DNA from: Rhizobium oryzihabitans
GTDB lineage: Bacteria; Pseudomonadota; Alphaproteobacteria; Rhizobiales; Rhizobiaceae
Assembly: GCF_010669145.1 (NCBI RefSeq)
Contig: NZ_CP048632.1
Coordinates: 2,934,501 to 2,998,500, forward strand
Reading direction: 5' to 3'
DNA: 64,000 bases
Shown here in pieces: positions 8,568-17,250 of this stretch. A model generated the notes under the pieces. That model did no database searches, was not told the DNA's origin, and saw only the letters and a list, made by a program, of their open reading frames with translations. How positions within the stretch are numbered: the stretch's first letter is position 1; each line of letters opens with the position of its first letter. The translations under genes and the position numbers were made by a program.

Positions 8568-10655
8568 ATGACAATGCTCAAAGTTCTGCAATGCCTCGCC
8601 GTCGATCACGACTATCGATATACCGCCGCAGCGGTCTTCGTCTGCATGCTCGGAAGCTTCGTTACAATGCGTCTTTTTTCGAGGGCGCGTCTGGCAACGG
8701 GGGTACAGAAGATCAACTGGCTGTTTCTAGCGGGTGTGAATGGCGGCGCGGCGATATGGACGACCCATTTCGTGGCGATGCTGGGTTATGTCGCTGCCGG
8801 TGACGTGGGTTACGACCCCTATCTGACGGGGCTGTCGCTGCTCATCGCCATTGTGACCACGACCGCCGGTTTCGGCATTTCCGCCTATGGCGGACGTAGC
8901 GTGCTGGTGGAAGCGGGCGGGATGATACTCGGCCTCGGCATTGCCGCCATGCATTATACCGGCATGGCTGCCTACAATGTTCAGGGCATGATTTTCTGGA
9001 GCCAGGCCTATGTCATCGCCTCGCTGGTGCTGGGTGCGGTGCTGGGCGCTGTCGCGATCAATCGGGTCGCACGCCCGGTCAACTGGTTCTGCCAGTACAG
9101 CGCGGTCACCTTCCTCATCCTCGCCATCGCCTCGATGCATTATACCGGCATGGCCTCGATGTCGTTCGCGTTTGATCCGCGCATCGTCATTTCGGAAAAT
9201 CTTCTGCCGCCGGCGGTCATGGGTGGGGGGGCCATTGCAGTCACGCTGCTGTTGCTGGCGCTCGGACTTTCCACCTATGTCATCGATGCCCAGTCCACCC
9301 AGCAGGCTGTTGCTCGCTATCGCCACCTTTCGCTGCATGATCCGCTGACGGGCATTCCCAACCGGGCGGCCTTTATCGAGCATCTCAATCGCCGCACGCG
9401 TCATGTTTCCATGGGTGCGCATACCGCACTTCTGTCGATCGATCTCGACCGTTTCAAGGAGATCAACGACGTGCATGGTCATGCGGCGGGTGATGCCGTG
9501 CTGCGCGCCATTGCCGACCGGGCGAGTTCCGTACTGAAAGCCGGAGAATTTCTGGCGCGCATGGGCGGCGACGAGTTCGTGGCGATGACCCATTCCTATT
9601 ATACCCGCGCCGACGGTGCGGAATTTGCCCAACGTCTGATCGAGCAGATCAGCAGGCCGGTCGAATGGAGCGGGCAGACATTCTGCGTGGGTGCGAGCGT
9701 TGGCATATCGGTGCGCAACACCAGCGCCATTGACGCCGATACGCTGATGGCGCAGGCCGACGTCGCCATGTACCGCGCAAAAAGCGGGACGTCGGATACG
9801 ATCTGCTTTTACGACAAATCCATGGATGAGGCCGCCCGCGAGCGCAACGTCCTTGCGATCGCCATGCGCAGCGGCCTCGCCAATAACGAATTCGAGCTTT
9901 ATTATCAGCAGCAGAACGACACCAGAAGCGGCAGCATTGTCGGTTTCGAGGCGCTTTTGCGCTGGAACCGACCGGAGCGCGGCATGGTATCACCTGCCGA
10001 ATTCATTCCGATCGCCGAACAGACCGGATTCATCGTTGACTTGGGCGAATGGGTTCTGCGGGAAGCCTGCGCGCAGGCGGCTCTCTGGAAGAAATCGCTT
10101 TCCATCGCCGTCAATGTCGCGCCGCAGCAGCTTGCGGACAATGATTTCCCCGAAAAGGTCGAGAGAATTCTCGCTGATACGGGGCTTGCGCCGGAAAGGC
10201 TCGAACTGGAAATCACGGAAGGCAGCATTATCGCCGACCATCGCCACGCGCTCGTCACCATCCGCAAACTCAAGGCGCTCGGCGTCAAGATCGCCATGGA
10301 TGACTACGGCACAGGCTATTCTTCCCTGTCCACCCTGCAAAGCTTCCCTTTCGACAAGATCAAGATCGACCGTGCCTTCATCGATGGCCTGTCGACCAAC
10401 CTACAGTCGGAGGCAATTGTCCGCTCGACGCTCATTCTCGCGCACAGCCTCAATATCCCGGTGCTGGCGGAAGGGGTGGAGACCAAGGCCCATATCGAAT
10501 TCCTGCGTCGCGAAGGTTGCCTGCAAGTGCAGGGCTTCTTCTTTGGCCGGCCGGGGCCTTTGACCTCTATCGCCAATCTCGTTGACGACACCTTCCTGAC
10601 GGTGGATGACGAGCCGGAAATCGCAGCCGGCCGGCGTTACTTCAAGGCTGTCTGA
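8568..10655 (+). CDS. MHYT sensor - GGDEF - EAL cyclic-di-GMP protein
   Basis: A 695-residue integral-membrane regulator. The N-terminal 250 residues carry seven likely TM helices with the MHYT motif repeated (THFVAML near 62, MHYTGMAAY near 130, MHYTGMASM near 190), a domain proposed to bind copper and sense diatomic gases. GGDEF follows (MGGDEF near 333, no RxxD I-site) and then EAL (FEALLRWN near 462, MDDYGTGYSS, AEGVET), both apparently complete. It is monocistronic and divergent from rplY. The start is either of two in-frame ATGs (8568, 8574); no strong ribosome site decides between them. Confidence 0.93.
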   Translation: MTMLKVLQCLAVDHDYRYTAAAVFVCMLGSFVTMRLFSRARLATGVQKINWLFLAGVNGGAAIWTTHFVAMLGYVAAGDVGYDPYLTGLSLLIAIVTTTAGFGISAYGGRSVLVEAGGMILGLGIAAMHYTGMAAYNVQGMIFWSQAYVIASLVLGAVLGAVAINRVARPVNWFCQYSAVTFLILAIASMHYTGMASMSFAFDPRIVISENLLPPAVMGGGAIAVTLLLLALGLSTYVIDAQSTQQAVARYRHLSLHDPLTGIPNRAAFIEHLNRRTRHVSMGAHTALLSIDLDRFKEINDVHGHAAGDAVLRAIADRASSVLKAGEFLARMGGDEFVAMTHSYYTRADGAEFAQRLIEQISRPVEWSGQTFCVGASVGISVRNTSAIDADTLMAQADVAMYRAKSGTSDTICFYDKSMDEAARERNVLAIAMRSGLANNEFELYYQQQNDTRSGSIVGFEALLRWNRPERGMVSPAEFIPIAEQTGFIVDLGEWVLREACAQAALWKKSLSIAVNVAPQQLADNDFPEKVERILADTGLAPERLELEITEGSIIADHRHALVTIRKLKALGVKIAMDDYGTGYSSLSTLQSFPFDKIKIDRAFIDGLSTNLQSEAIVRSTLILAHSLNIPVLAEGVETKAHIEFLRREGCLQVQGFFFGRPGPLTSIANLVDDTFLTVDDEPEIAAGRRYFKAV

Positions 10656-10763
10656 TCGTCCGGCGCAGCCCGCGGTTGCGCCGGGGAGTAACGGTCGCGA
10701 AGTTTTTAGTTGAAACGTGAACGCTTCCAGCGCACCATCGCCGAAAAGCTTTGGGAGGAGCGA

Positions 10764-11723
10764 ATGCCGACAGACATCGCCCATGCAGAACGCGTGTATG
10801 AGACCGCGCGACAGCGTTCCGCAGCCGCAAGTTCACCGATTATCGCTTCATGGCGCCGTTGCATGGTCAAGCATCGTCTTGCGCCCGAAGAAAATCGCAA
10901 GCCCATCTTCTTGAGCGAGTTCGAATTTCGCCGCGCCCGCGAAAGTGCAGCCGGCCTGATTGCCGAAAGCACTGATGAACTCGACCGTATTTTTCACAGC
11001 GTCGGCAAGTCCGGCTGCTGCCTGCTTTTGACCGATGCGCAGGGCGTTGCGCTGGAACGCCGGGGTGCCGCCGGCGACGACCGTGATTTTCGCGCGCTCG
11101 GACTCTGGTCCGGCGCTGTCTGGAGCGAGGCGAGCGTCGGCACCAACGGTATCGGCACGGCGCTCGTCGACGAGCGTTCGGTGGTGGTCTATCGCGATCA
11201 GCACTTCTTCACATCGAATACCGAGCTTTGCTGCACCACCGCGCCGATCCGCGACCATACCGGCAGAGTGACGGGCGCGCTCGATATTTCCACCTGCCGT
11301 GACGACATCAACGAGATGACCTTCTCCTTCGTCACCCAGGCGGTGAGGGATGCGGCACAACGCATTGAGGGCAATCTTTTCCGCCGAGCCTTTCCCGGTG
11401 CGCGCATCGTCGTGGTGCCGACGAGCTTTGGTGCTGCCCTTTCGCTGCTTGCCGTGGATCAGGACGATCTCGTTCTGGGGGCAACACGTGCGGCACGTCT
11501 TGCGCTGAAGCTCGATGACCATGTCATCGCGCAGGGGGTACCTGCCGCCGATATTTTGCAGGAACAGCGCCACGACGGCGGTTCCGACCTTGCGGAAGCG
11601 GAGCGTTCGGCGTTGCGCCGCGTTCTTTCGCGCACGAATGGCAATGTCACGCAGGCCGCATCCCTGCTCGGCATCAGCCGGGCCACACTTCACCGCAAGA
11701 TGAAGAAGCTTGCCGTGCATTGA
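10764..11723 (+). CDS. AcoR-like GAF/Fis-type regulator lacking the AAA+ domain
   Basis: A 319-residue protein. It has an AcoR-type N-terminus (PIIASWRRC), a GAF domain (about 60-215, with WSEASVGTNGIGTAL and DISTCRDD) and a C-terminal Fis-type HTH (NVTQAASLLGISRATLHRKMKKL). The central sigma-54-activating AAA+ domain (GAFTGA, Walker motifs) is missing, so it cannot remodel sigma-54 holoenzyme and must act by simple DNA binding. I chose the ATG at 10764 because GGGAGGAG lies just upstream. It sits immediately before an aldehyde dehydrogenase gene, its probable target. Such short AcoR relatives recur in Rhizobiaceae. Confidence 0.85.
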   Translation: MPTDIAHAERVYETARQRSAAASSPIIASWRRCMVKHRLAPEENRKPIFLSEFEFRRARESAAGLIAESTDELDRIFHSVGKSGCCLLLTDAQGVALERRGAAGDDRDFRALGLWSGAVWSEASVGTNGIGTALVDERSVVVYRDQHFFTSNTELCCTTAPIRDHTGRVTGALDISTCRDDINEMTFSFVTQAVRDAAQRIEGNLFRRAFPGARIVVVPTSFGAALSLLAVDQDDLVLGATRAARLALKLDDHVIAQGVPAADILQEQRHDGGSDLAEAERSALRRVLSRTNGNVTQAASLLGISRATLHRKMKKLAVH

Positions 11724-11727
11724 GAGC

Positions 11728-11751
11728 AGAACCCTTGAAATAGAGGGTTCT
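11728..11751 (+). terminator. Hairpin after the AcoR-like gene
   Basis: An 8-bp stem AGAACCCT/AGGGTTCT starts 5 bases after the stop codon. No clear T-run follows, so termination efficiency is uncertain. Confidence 0.5.
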
Positions 11752-11822
11752 GGCTGAATTCGAGCATCATTTCAGGCGAAAAACGGCTCGATTGGCTGCC
11801 AGACCGATCTGTCGCGCGGGTT

Positions 11823-11840
11823 TGTCGCAGATGTGAGACA
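11823..11840. promoter_or_regulatory. Candidate operator upstream of aldehyde dehydrogenase
   Basis: TGTCGCA-GATG-TGAGACA is a 7+4+7 inverted repeat with six of seven matches, 107 bases before the dehydrogenase ATG. A further TGTCGCG half-site lies at 11811. The spacing suits a dimeric Fis-type HTH protein such as the neighbouring AcoR-like regulator; this link is inferred. Confidence 0.45.
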
Positions 11841-11947
11841 ATGTGCGATGCGGAACCACGCCGCCCCACTACCCGCCGTTGCCATCTAGGCCCACCTTCC
11901 TCCCATGCGGTCCGTCGCGGACCGTTTTCATCAGGGAGGATGAAATC

Positions 11948-13465
11948 ATGAATATTCAGGTTCAGCAGAAAGCCGGCGAAGCGCCCTTCAAGCTGAAATA
12001 CGGCAACTACATCGGCGGCAAGTGGGTGGAACCGAAATCCGGCCGCTACATGGACAATCTTTCACCGGTGACGGGTCACAAGATCTGCGAGGTTCCGCGT
12101 TCCGATGCGGCCGATATCGAGCTGGCACTGGATGCGGCCCACAAGGCACGCGAAAAATGGGGCAAGACGAGTGTAACGGAACGCTCCAACATCCTGCTCA
12201 GGATCGCCCAGCGCATCGAGGATAATCTCGACCTCATCGCGCGGGCCGAAACCTGGGATAACGGCAAGCCGCTGCGTGAAACCACCAATGCGGATATTCC
12301 GCTGACGATCGACCATTTCCGTTATTTCGCGGGCTGCATCCGCGCACAGGAAGGCACGATCGGCGAAATCGACAACGACACGGTTGCCTATCATTTCCAT
12401 GAACCGCTCGGCGTTGTCGGCCAGATCATACCGTGGAACTTCCCGATCCTGATGGCCGCCTGGAAACTCGCGCCCGCTCTTGCCGCCGGCAATTGCGTCG
12501 TGCTGAAGCCGGCCGAACAGACGCCTGCCTCCATTCTGGTTGTCATGGAGCTTATCGAAGATCTCCTGCCGCCCGGCGTTCTCAACATCGTCAATGGTAC
12601 CGGTCTTGAAGCCGGCAAGCCGCTGGCGCAGAGCAGTCGCATCGCCAAGATCGCCTTCACCGGCTCTACCTCGGTCGGCAAGGAAATCATGCGTTATGCG
12701 GCTGACAACGTCACCAACATCACGCTGGAGCTGGGCGGCAAGTCGCCAAACATCTTCTTTGCCGATGTGATGAACGAAGACGACGCCTTCCTCGACAAGG
12801 CGCTCGAAGGTTTTGCCTTCTTCGCGCTCAACCAGGGTGAGGTCTGTACATGCCCGTCACGTGCGCTGGTGCATGAATCGATCTACGACCGCTTCATGGA
12901 AAAGGCCATCAAGCGCGTTCAGGCCATCAGCCAGGACGACCCGCTCAATCCGTCGACCATGCTTGGCGCACAGGCTTCGCAGGAACAGTTCGACAAGATC
13001 ATGAGCTATCTCGATATCGGCAAGAAGGAAGGTGCCAAGGTTCTGACCGGCGGCGACCGTAAGACGCTCACGGGCGACCTGAAGGATGGCTATTACATCC
13101 AGCCGACGGTGTTCGAAGGCAACAACAAGATGCGGATTTTCCAGGAGGAAATCTTCGGCCCGGTTGTTTCCGTCACCACCTTCAAGACGGTGGAGGAAGC
13201 GCTCGAAATCGCCAATGACACGGTTTACGGTCTGGGTGCAGGCGTGTGGAGCCGCGACACCAATGTCGCCTATCGGGCGGGCAGGGGCATCGAAGCGGGC
13301 CGTGTGTGGACGAACTGCTACCATGTCTATCCGGCGGGTGCCGCTTTCGGCGGTTACAAGCAGTCGGGCATTGGTCGTGAGACGCACAAGATGATGCTCG
13401 ATCACTACCAGCAGACCAAGAACCTGCTCGTATCCTACAGCCCGAACAAGGTCGGCTTCTTCTGA
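11948..13465 (+). CDS. NAD-dependent aldehyde dehydrogenase (ExaC/AldB-like)
   Basis: A 505-residue ALDH superfamily enzyme oxidising an aldehyde, probably acetaldehyde or another short-chain aldehyde, to its acid. Visible motifs are PWNFPILMA (cofactor pocket), [20 protein letters not shown] with the general-base Glu, and [13 protein letters not shown] with the catalytic Cys, which aligns with ExaC/AcoD-type enzymes. I chose the ATG at 11948 after AGGGAGGATGAAATC; the frame open further upstream is non-conserved. The adjacent AcoR-like regulator and palindrome suggest aldehyde- or alcohol-responsive induction. Confidence 0.93.
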   Translation: MNIQVQQKAGEAPFKLKYGNYIGGKWVEPKSGRYMDNLSPVTGHKICEVPRSDAADIELALDAAHKAREKWGKTSVTERSNILLRIAQRIEDNLDLIARAETWDNGKPLRETTNADIPLTIDHFRYFAGCIRAQEGTIGEIDNDTVAYHFHEPLGVVGQIIPWNFPILMAAWKLAPALAAGNCVVLKPAEQTPASILVVMELIEDLLPPGVLNIVNGTGLEAGKPLAQSSRIAKIAFTGSTSVGKEIMRYAADNVTNITLELGGKSPNIFFADVMNEDDAFLDKALEGFAFFALNQGEVCTCPSRALVHESIYDRFMEKAIKRVQAISQDDPLNPSTMLGAQASQEQFDKIMSYLDIGKKEGAKVLTGGDRKTLTGDLKDGYYIQPTVFEGNNKMRIFQEEIFGPVVSVTTFKTVEEALEIANDTVYGLGAGVWSRDTNVAYRAGRGIEAGRVWTNCYHVYPAGAAFGGYKQSGIGRETHKMMLDHYQQTKNLLVSYSPNKVGFF

Positions 13466-13515
13466 GTTCCTCCCCGGAAGCCGGCGACGGATCGTCACGA
13501 TCAAGCCGGCGTGTT

Positions 13516-13597
13516 CCCAGGGGCTCTGGCCCCTGGGAGCCCGGATCGGGTTTTCAGGCAAAATAAAAGGCCGGAGGTTCTGCCTCCGGCCTTTTTG
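13516..13597 (+). terminator. Double hairpin terminator after aldehyde dehydrogenase
   Basis: The first hairpin is CCCAGGGGC/GCCCCTGGG (13516-13537). The second is a 10-bp stem AGGCCGGAGG/CCTCCGGCCT (13569-13593) followed by TTTT. The second is a good Rho-independent terminator on the plus strand. Its A-rich left flank could also serve the convergent chemoreceptor gene. Confidence 0.8.
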
Positions 13598-13650
13598 ATG
13601 ACGGGGAGCGGAAAACTTCTCCTCCGTCATCCTCGCTCTTTTTGTGCCGA

Positions 13651-15912
13651 TCAGGCCGCGTAGCGCTGGTCCCGCTGTCGGGCTTCACCCACCGAGAATT
13701 GTCCCACCTGCTCGGTCAGGCCATCCGCCTCGTTCGCCAGCGAGAAGGCCGCAGCCGTCGTTTCCTCCACCATCGCCGCGTTCTGCTGGGTGACATGGTC
13801 GAGTTCGTTGACCGAGGCATTGATTTCGCTGAGGCGGCCCGACTGTTCGCGCGACGCGGTGGCGATTTCGCCGATCTGGTCGTTGACCGACTGGATGCGT
13901 TTCTGGATCTGCTCGAGGCTTTCGCCGGTCTTCAGCACCAGTGCCACGCCGCTTTCCACATCGCCTGCGGACGTGGCGATCAGCGTCGTGATGTCACGGG
14001 CGGCGGCCGCCGATTTCTGGGCGAGTTCCCGCACCTCCTGCGCCACGACCGCAAAGCCCTTGCCGGCCTCGCCGGCGCGGGCGGCTTCCACACCGGCATT
14101 CAGCGCCAGCAGATTGGTCTGGAAGGCGATCTGGTCGATGACGTCGATGATCTGGCGGATCTTGGCCGATGAGGTCTCGATGCGTTCCATGGCGACGATT
14201 GCTTCCTTCACGACGGCCGTGGATTTATGGGCGTCCTGCATCGTGCCCGCCGTTGCCTCGACGGCGACGTTGCAGCGTGAGAGGGAGACATTGACGGCCT
14301 GCGTCATGTCTCCGAGTGCGGCAGCCGCTTCCTCGAGTGCCGCAGCCTGGCGTTCCGTGCGCCGCGACAGATCTTCCGATGCGCTTTTCAGCTCACCGGA
14401 GCCGGAGCGGATGGCATTGGCGCTCTCGCCGATGCTGGAGATCGTTGCATCCAGCCCCGCGATGGAGTTGTTGAAGTCGATGCGCAGATGGTCGAGCGAC
14501 GGCACGAAGGACTTTTCGATGCGCAGATCGAGCCTGCCGGCCGCAAGATTGGCAAGACCGGTTGCAAGGGCGTCGACGGCCTCTTCCAGCTCCTGAGCGC
14601 TTCTGGCCTTTTCCATTTCACGCTGGGCGCGTTCTTCGTCCAGTTCCTCGCTCTTGCGATGGGACTCGGCTTCCATGTGCTGCTTGTCGAGAATGCCCTG
14701 GCGGAAGGATTCCAGCGCGCGGGCCATGGTGCCGATCTCGTCGCCGCGGGAAACCGCCTTGATCTCGATATCGTTTTCACCGCCGTTCAGACGTTCCATC
14801 AGCCCGGCAAGGCCGGTCAGCGGCTTGGTCAGGCTGGCGGAAACGAAAATACCGATGAGCGTCATGATGGCAAGGACCGCCAGTGTCGCAAGCGTTGCCC
14901 AGAAGGCCAGATCGTTGGCGGCGGCGAGAACCTTGCTCTCCTGCTGGCCGATCGCGAGAAGATGCTTCTGTCCGAAGACGGAGACCGGGCGATAGGCGTA
15001 AAAGATGTTGCCGGCAGGCGTCTGCGCCATAACCGTTCCTGCTTCGCTGGTGTTCGAAAGGGCCACGAGGCTTTCGGAAACGGCGGCATCCGCCCCGCCC
15101 GAGAGCACGCCCGCCCTGAGTTTGCCCTCGGCGCTCAGAAGAACGGCGTCGTCGATGGACTTGCCTGTCTCCTCGGGCGTCACCACCGCGCCGATGCGGT
15201 CGGGCGAAATGCGCATGATGACAGCGCCCTTGCGCTGCAGCTGGCCCCAGTTCGAGACCGCGAGCGGCATGCCGATCATGGCCGAATCATTGCCACTGCT
15301 GAACCCGGTGGTGCTGACGACGCCGTCCTTGCCGGTTTCGATGCGATCGAACAATTCCTTGATCGCGCTGTTTTGCGGTTCCGTCACATTGGTCAGGAAG
15401 TTTTTGCCCTTGGTCACGGAATAGATAATGAGACCGGTCTTGTCGATCACATAGATGTCGCTGACCCGGGTGTTGCGCCAGACGCTGGCAATGGCCGCGT
15501 TGATCGTCGCGTGGCGGATGGCGTAGAGCAACCGCAATCCTTCGCCATTGAAGGAGGCGCGCTCTTCCTCGGATACGCCTTCGCGGCGGAAAGCCTGGAT
15601 GATCGCATCCTTTTCCGTCGGCACGACGTTGGTCATGGTTTCCAGCGCCTGTGCGATCGCGGCATTTTGCGACAGTTCTGAAATGCTTTGTTCTACGCGC
15701 AGCGTATAGGCATCAAGCTGCTTGGACTGGTTTCCCGCAACCGTTTCGAGCCTGATTTCGCTTGCGTCGATCAGGCCAGACTTGCCCATCTCATAGGACA
15801 ACAGCCCCACGGCCAGACATGAAACCAGCGTTGCGCCCGTGACGAGCGCTGCAAATTTGGCCTTGATTGACAATGATTTAGCTTTGACAGCAGTCGGATT
15901 TACACCCGGCAT
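13651..15912 (-). CDS. Methyl-accepting chemotaxis protein with large periplasmic sensor
   Basis: A 753-residue chemoreceptor. TM1 is about 20-40, the periplasmic ligand domain about 41-335 (double-Cache size; VSDIYVIDKTGLIIY is Cache-like), TM2 about 337-360, then HAMP, a second HAMP-like segment, and the signalling domain about 510-740. The hairpin tip IDQIAFQTNLLALNAGVEAA and GKGFAVVAQEVRELAQ are conserved. There is no C-terminal CheR-binding pentapeptide (it ends RDQRYAA). The ligand is unknown. I chose the ATG at 15912 because GGGGAGGAAACAGG precedes it. It is monocistronic and points away from the glycosyltransferase operon. Confidence 0.93.
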   Translation of the reverse strand: MPGVNPTAVKAKSLSIKAKFAALVTGATLVSCLAVGLLSYEMGKSGLIDASEIRLETVAGNQSKQLDAYTLRVEQSISELSQNAAIAQALETMTNVVPTEKDAIIQAFRREGVSEEERASFNGEGLRLLYAIRHATINAAIASVWRNTRVSDIYVIDKTGLIIYSVTKGKNFLTNVTEPQNSAIKELFDRIETGKDGVVSTTGFSSGNDSAMIGMPLAVSNWGQLQRKGAVIMRISPDRIGAVVTPEETGKSIDDAVLLSAEGKLRAGVLSGGADAAVSESLVALSNTSEAGTVMAQTPAGNIFYAYRPVSVFGQKHLLAIGQQESKVLAAANDLAFWATLATLAVLAIMTLIGIFVSASLTKPLTGLAGLMERLNGGENDIEIKAVSRGDEIGTMARALESFRQGILDKQHMEAESHRKSEELDEERAQREMEKARSAQELEEAVDALATGLANLAAGRLDLRIEKSFVPSLDHLRIDFNNSIAGLDATISSIGESANAIRSGSGELKSASEDLSRRTERQAAALEEAAAALGDMTQAVNVSLSRCNVAVEATAGTMQDAHKSTAVVKEAIVAMERIETSSAKIRQIIDVIDQIAFQTNLLALNAGVEAARAGEAGKGFAVVAQEVRELAQKSAAAARDITTLIATSAGDVESGVALVLKTGESLEQIQKRIQSVNDQIGEIATASREQSGRLSEINASVNELDHVTQQNAAMVEETTAAAFSLANEADGLTEQVGQFSVGEARQRDQRYAA

Positions 15913-16189
15913 CCTGTTTCCTCCCCCCAAAAAAACGTGGCCGCAGGGTCGCAACAATTGTTTACGGTCGCGTTAAAGCGCTTGAGAATTGTATGATTAT
16001 TTCCCGCATACCGCGAGAAAATCGCCCCTCGCTGCCGCACAGTAAACCGTAATAAAACTGCAATAGAACGGGCGCATACCGTGCGAAGTTCAACGGCTGT
16101 TCATATTCATGCAAGCTTTTCGCGCTCCTTCTCCTGCCACTATCGACGATGTTTGCGGCACACGCGCAGACGGATATGACGGAGCCCCT

Positions 16190-16942
16190 GTGAGATCGAC
16201 CCCGGATTTCGCCGTTGTCGTGCCCATGCACAATGAAGAAGCGAGCGTCGAAACGCTTGTCGCGGAGATCGTTGCGGCCTGTCAGCCCGTTGGCCGGTTT
16301 GAGATCATCGTGGTGGACGACGCCTCCTCCGACCGTACGGCGGATGTCGCACTTTCACTTGGCGGGCGTTATCCCATGCTGCGGCTGGTGCGGCACGACC
16401 GTCAGGGCGGGCAATCGGCGGCAATCCATAGCGGTGTGCAGGCGGCGCGTGCACCGATCATCTGCATGCTTGATGGAGACGGTCAGAACCCGCCGGACAA
16501 TCTGCCGGCACTTCTCGCACCCCTTCTTACCGCCATTGCCCCGAGCCGGCTCGGGCTGGTGGCCGGCCAGCGCGTCGGCCGGCGCGATACGCTTGGAAAG
16601 CGCCTTTCCTCCCGCTTCGCCAACGGCTTGAGGGCGCGGATATTGAAGGACGGCACGCGGGACACCGGCTGCGGCCTCAAGGCCTTCCGCCGCGACGCCT
16701 ATCTCGCCTTGCCCTATTTCGATCATCACCACCGCTATTTTCCGGCGCTGTTCAACCGCGACGGCTGGCAGGTCGCCCATGTCGACGTCACGCATCGGGC
16801 GCGCCTGCATGGCAATTCCCATTACACCAATATCGGCCGCGCGCTTGTCGGCATCCACGATCTGATCGGCGTTGCCTGGCTGTTGCGCCGGCGCAAGCGG
16901 GCAAGCTGGGCTGAAACCTTCAAAACGGAGACATCGCCGTGA
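16190..16942 (+). CDS. Family 2 glycosyltransferase, polyprenyl-phosphate sugar synthase type
   Basis: A 250-residue GT2 enzyme of the DPM1 type, expected to move a sugar from a nucleotide donor onto a polyprenyl phosphate. PMHNEE opens the fold, VVDDASSDRT holds the nucleotide-binding Asp residues, and LDGDGQNPPD matches the DPM metal site. It has no membrane helix of its own. I prefer GTG 16190 because ACGGAGCCCCT precedes it; ATG 16109 adds 27 residues and has no visible ribosome site. Its stop overlaps the next gene by 4 bases. In Rhizobium, RgtE makes dodecaprenyl-phosphate-galacturonate; a similar role is possible but unproven here. Confidence 0.85.
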   Translation: MRSTPDFAVVVPMHNEEASVETLVAEIVAACQPVGRFEIIVVDDASSDRTADVALSLGGRYPMLRLVRHDRQGGQSAAIHSGVQAARAPIICMLDGDGQNPPDNLPALLAPLLTAIAPSRLGLVAGQRVGRRDTLGKRLSSRFANGLRARILKDGTRDTGCGLKAFRRDAYLALPYFDHHHRYFPALFNRDGWQVAHVDVTHRARLHGNSHYTNIGRALVGIHDLIGVAWLLRRRKRASWAETFKTETSP

Positions 16943-17250
16943 ATACACCGGCCTTATGGTCCATGCTGCATGTCGACAGCTGGAAGGAATTTCTCTGGGT
17001 CTGCATCGGCTTCATGGGCCAGATGCTGTTCACCATGCGTTTTCTGGTTCAATGGATTTCGTCGGAACGGGCGAACCGTTCGGTCATACCGGTGGCCTTC
17101 TGGTATTTCTCTGTTCTCGGCGGGCTGGTACTCCTGTCCTATGCCATCTGGCGCCGAGACCCGGTTTTCGTCATGGGGCAGGCGTCCGGCCTCTTCATCT
17201 ATGCCCGTAATCTCTGGTTGATCCATGCAGAACGCCGCCAGCATGCATGA
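16939..17250 (+). CDS. LAB_N-domain small membrane protein
   Basis: A 103-residue protein matching the lipid-A-disaccharide-synthase N-terminal domain (LAB_N), present here without the LpxB catalytic part. Three hydrophobic helices are visible (about 18-38, 52-68, 78-96), with FMGQMLFTMRFLVQWISSE and the end YARNLWLIHAERR typical of the family. It starts at GTG 16939 inside the preceding gene (GTGA overlap), and the next gene starts inside it. A plausible job is anchoring or assisting the soluble GT2, as small DPM subunits do in eukaryotes; this is inference. Confidence 0.85.
   Translation: MNTPALWSMLHVDSWKEFLWVCIGFMGQMLFTMRFLVQWISSERANRSVIPVAFWYFSVLGGLVLLSYAIWRRDPVFVMGQASGLFIYARNLWLIHAERRQHA

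Noticed and set aside
11840..11947. Sigma-54 promoter for the aldehyde dehydrogenase
   Set aside because: I searched for GG-N10-GC and the best candidate has N9 with poor flanks. The neighbouring regulator also lacks the AAA+ domain needed for sigma-54.
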